From DASXRU01 sp036506395 (GTDB taxonomy: Bacteria; Acidobacteriota; Blastocatellia; Pyrinomonadales; Pyrinomonadaceae), in contig DASXRU010000028.1 of NCBI GenBank assembly GCA_036506395.1, positions 1 through 15,111 on the forward strand: 15,111 bases of DNA, read 5' to 3'. Positions 14,901 through 15,111 of the stretch are shown here, one piece after another. The first letter of the stretch is position 1; each line of letters starts with the position of its first letter. Under the pieces are notes generated by a model, which saw nothing but the letters and a program-made list of their open reading frames with translations, had not been told where the DNA came from and made no database searches. A program made the translations under genes and the position numbers.

Positions 14901-15026
14901 CACGGCTTCGAGTTCAGCGACCAGCGCCTGGTGCGACGCGGGCGTGCGCGCGGACGAGCGCAAACGCACACGAGCGTCAGCCAGGTCCACGATGCCCGGC
15001 GCAGGAGTTTTTCCCTTCTTACTCAA
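11967..15026 (-). CDS. sigma54-dependent transcription activator with TPR and GAF sensor region
   Basis: A 1019-residue enhancer-binding protein. Residues about 35-520 are helical TPR-type repeats, and about 540-670 is a GAF-like domain. The AAA+ domain (about 690-925) has Walker A GESGTGKE (722-729), the sigma54-contacting GAFTGA loop (769-774), Walker B with D793/E794 in LFLDEIGD, FREDLYYRL, and WPGNVRQL. A Fis-type helix-turn-helix (about 965-1015, RAARELGLTRRGLYLKL) binds enhancer DNA. All parts needed for ATP-driven opening of sigma54 promoters are intact. There is no receiver domain, so activity is probably set by TPR or GAF ligands instead of phosphorylation. The start is TTG at 15026: an in-frame TGA directly precedes it, and AAGGA stands about nine bases upstream. 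The subtilase with a sigma54-type promoter lies downstream and is the likely target. Confidence 0.93.
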   Translation of the reverse strand: MSKKGKTPAPGIVDLADARVRLRSSARTPASHQALVAELEAVRALLDQGLSIEAKTRLSSILTAARNEPSILAQARCALSTSLEMHGQYRESLEAVSMYETPEARAKLDTETVAMLWVQIAIAYNYNGDHPKAIALLNAALRDTPEEGNDATVGAIHAALARVYRSITEYPIARDYSQRALESYRKTGNWRGLSEAYFGIAIADMLEGNYEPALENFGHALKLVGDRQASILLGRIYSNMAGACWFLKRPQEGIRYLEKAIDYYERTEHKTNAADGYNNLGINLILTGQWDRAQESLERALELASETEQHGTKVPMILDSLGDLLMLRGELEESRSYLERAVSLATAGGNRWYAGQALRTLGRCCLVLNDSAEALLKGQSALAVAEQIGDRQAICESLLLIAEAYLGSGDPDQCAIHLKKLTELTTDSATDLGFAGEAQRLSGLLAMAQSDAPLAAQHFGRSVSIFELLGDRYRTARAHYELGRAYIVAQPERAAEHLSRATNTFRQLGARIDLERAEQAIAGLDRTAPQQQHERSALTQLLTLRLAEAVASRELLLRELAAVIRQETNAQQVAIFEPGEEDRTRVLVAHGCKNEEIANLAAEIGALTSETERQQLGRKRNASIITLRSTNAPPATLFISPAERAQLPGGISLEPLLRVVELGMDVCALRARAHTGQSSDEQSTLAGTSLMPGFIHSSPAMTRLVEEVHKIRSSDVTVLVTGESGTGKELVARAIHAISSRRDKVFVPFNCTAVPKELSEGYLFGYRRGAFTGAVSDSPGVIRTAAGGTLFLDEIGDLPLDVQPKLLRFLQEGEIQPLGEQRPSKVDVRIIAATNTDLEEMVAQGRFREDLYYRLNVIRLRVPPLRERRSEIPTIVNYYINHYSAKFGRRDIQITPPAIDLLMVSDWPGNVRQLCNEIQRIVARAEDGAVLSPEQLSPELTRMSAPTSSGSVTSISSMSPGANLENVTLADALGEVERRMIADALRRHGGNISRAARELGLTRRGLYLKLERHALSASA

Positions 15027-15064
15027 TCAGTTTTTCCTTGTGTGAAAACTCGCAGCAGCAAAGA

Positions 15065-15070
15065 AATATA
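15065..15070 (-). promoter_or_regulatory. weak -10-like box upstream of sigma54 activator gene
   Basis: TATATT on the minus strand lies about 40 bases before the TTG start of the activator. No convincing -35 hexamer is seen at 16-18 bases. The window ends 41 bases further on, so upstream control elements may be missing. Confidence 0.25.
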
Positions 15071-15111
15071 AAGTCCTAATGGACAGCGTTCTTCACGTTT
15101 AGCTCGGGACC

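Overview
The window looks like chromosomal DNA of an environmental, moderately GC-rich Gram-negative bacterium, most likely an acidobacterium of the Blastocatellia/Pyrinomonadales type. This is inference from gene style, not from a marker gene. The signs are a soluble OmpR-type winged-helix protein fused to a TolB-like domain and TPRs, large TPR-sigma54 activators, secreted subtilases, a DUF885 peptidase, and palindromic intergenic elements. No rRNA, tRNA, CRISPR array, transposase or phage gene is visible.

Layout. 1-270: no convincing gene; two small hairpins lie just past the 3' end of the first gene. 271-2591 (minus): a secreted S8 subtilase, translationally coupled (ATGA overlap) to a small secreted protein of unknown function. 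2592-2850: intergenic region with three related palindromes (AACCAA..TTGGTT type) spaced 62-65 bp, probably operators of the subtilase. 2851-4560 (minus): a secreted DUF885 zinc peptidase-like protein with a sigma70-like promoter and a strong RBS that fix its start. 4808-6071 (minus): a two-gene unit of a secreted protein with a Cys/Gly/Ala-rich C-terminus followed 22 nt later by a small integral membrane protein. 6257-6574 (minus): a stand-alone AraC-type DNA-binding domain. 6735-6956 (minus): a short unknown protein. 7131-8909 (plus): winged-helix/TolB/TPR protein preceded by 11-bp tandem direct repeats. 8910-9236: intergenic region between convergent genes, with a large nested inverted repeat. 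9237-11495 (minus): a second secreted subtilase whose C-terminal 215 residues are 36 near-perfect tandem hexapeptides. 11496-11966: regulatory intergenic region with a sigma54-type promoter. 11967-15026 (minus, TTG start): a 1019-residue TPR-GAF-AAA+-Fis sigma54 activator.

How they may work together. The strongest story is at the right end. A sigma54 enhancer-binding protein with an intact GAFTGA loop sits directly upstream of a secreted hexapeptide-repeat subtilase, and that subtilase has a near-consensus -24/-12 promoter 55 bp before its start codon. This suggests a self-contained module in which a cytoplasmic TPR/GAF sensor switches on an exported solenoid-bearing protease. The left part is rich in secreted proteins (two subtilases, DUF885 and two unknown secreted proteins), fitting a saprophytic, protein-degrading lifestyle. 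The secreted Cys-rich protein plus membrane-protein pair could be an unrecognised antimicrobial/immunity pair, but that is a hypothesis only.
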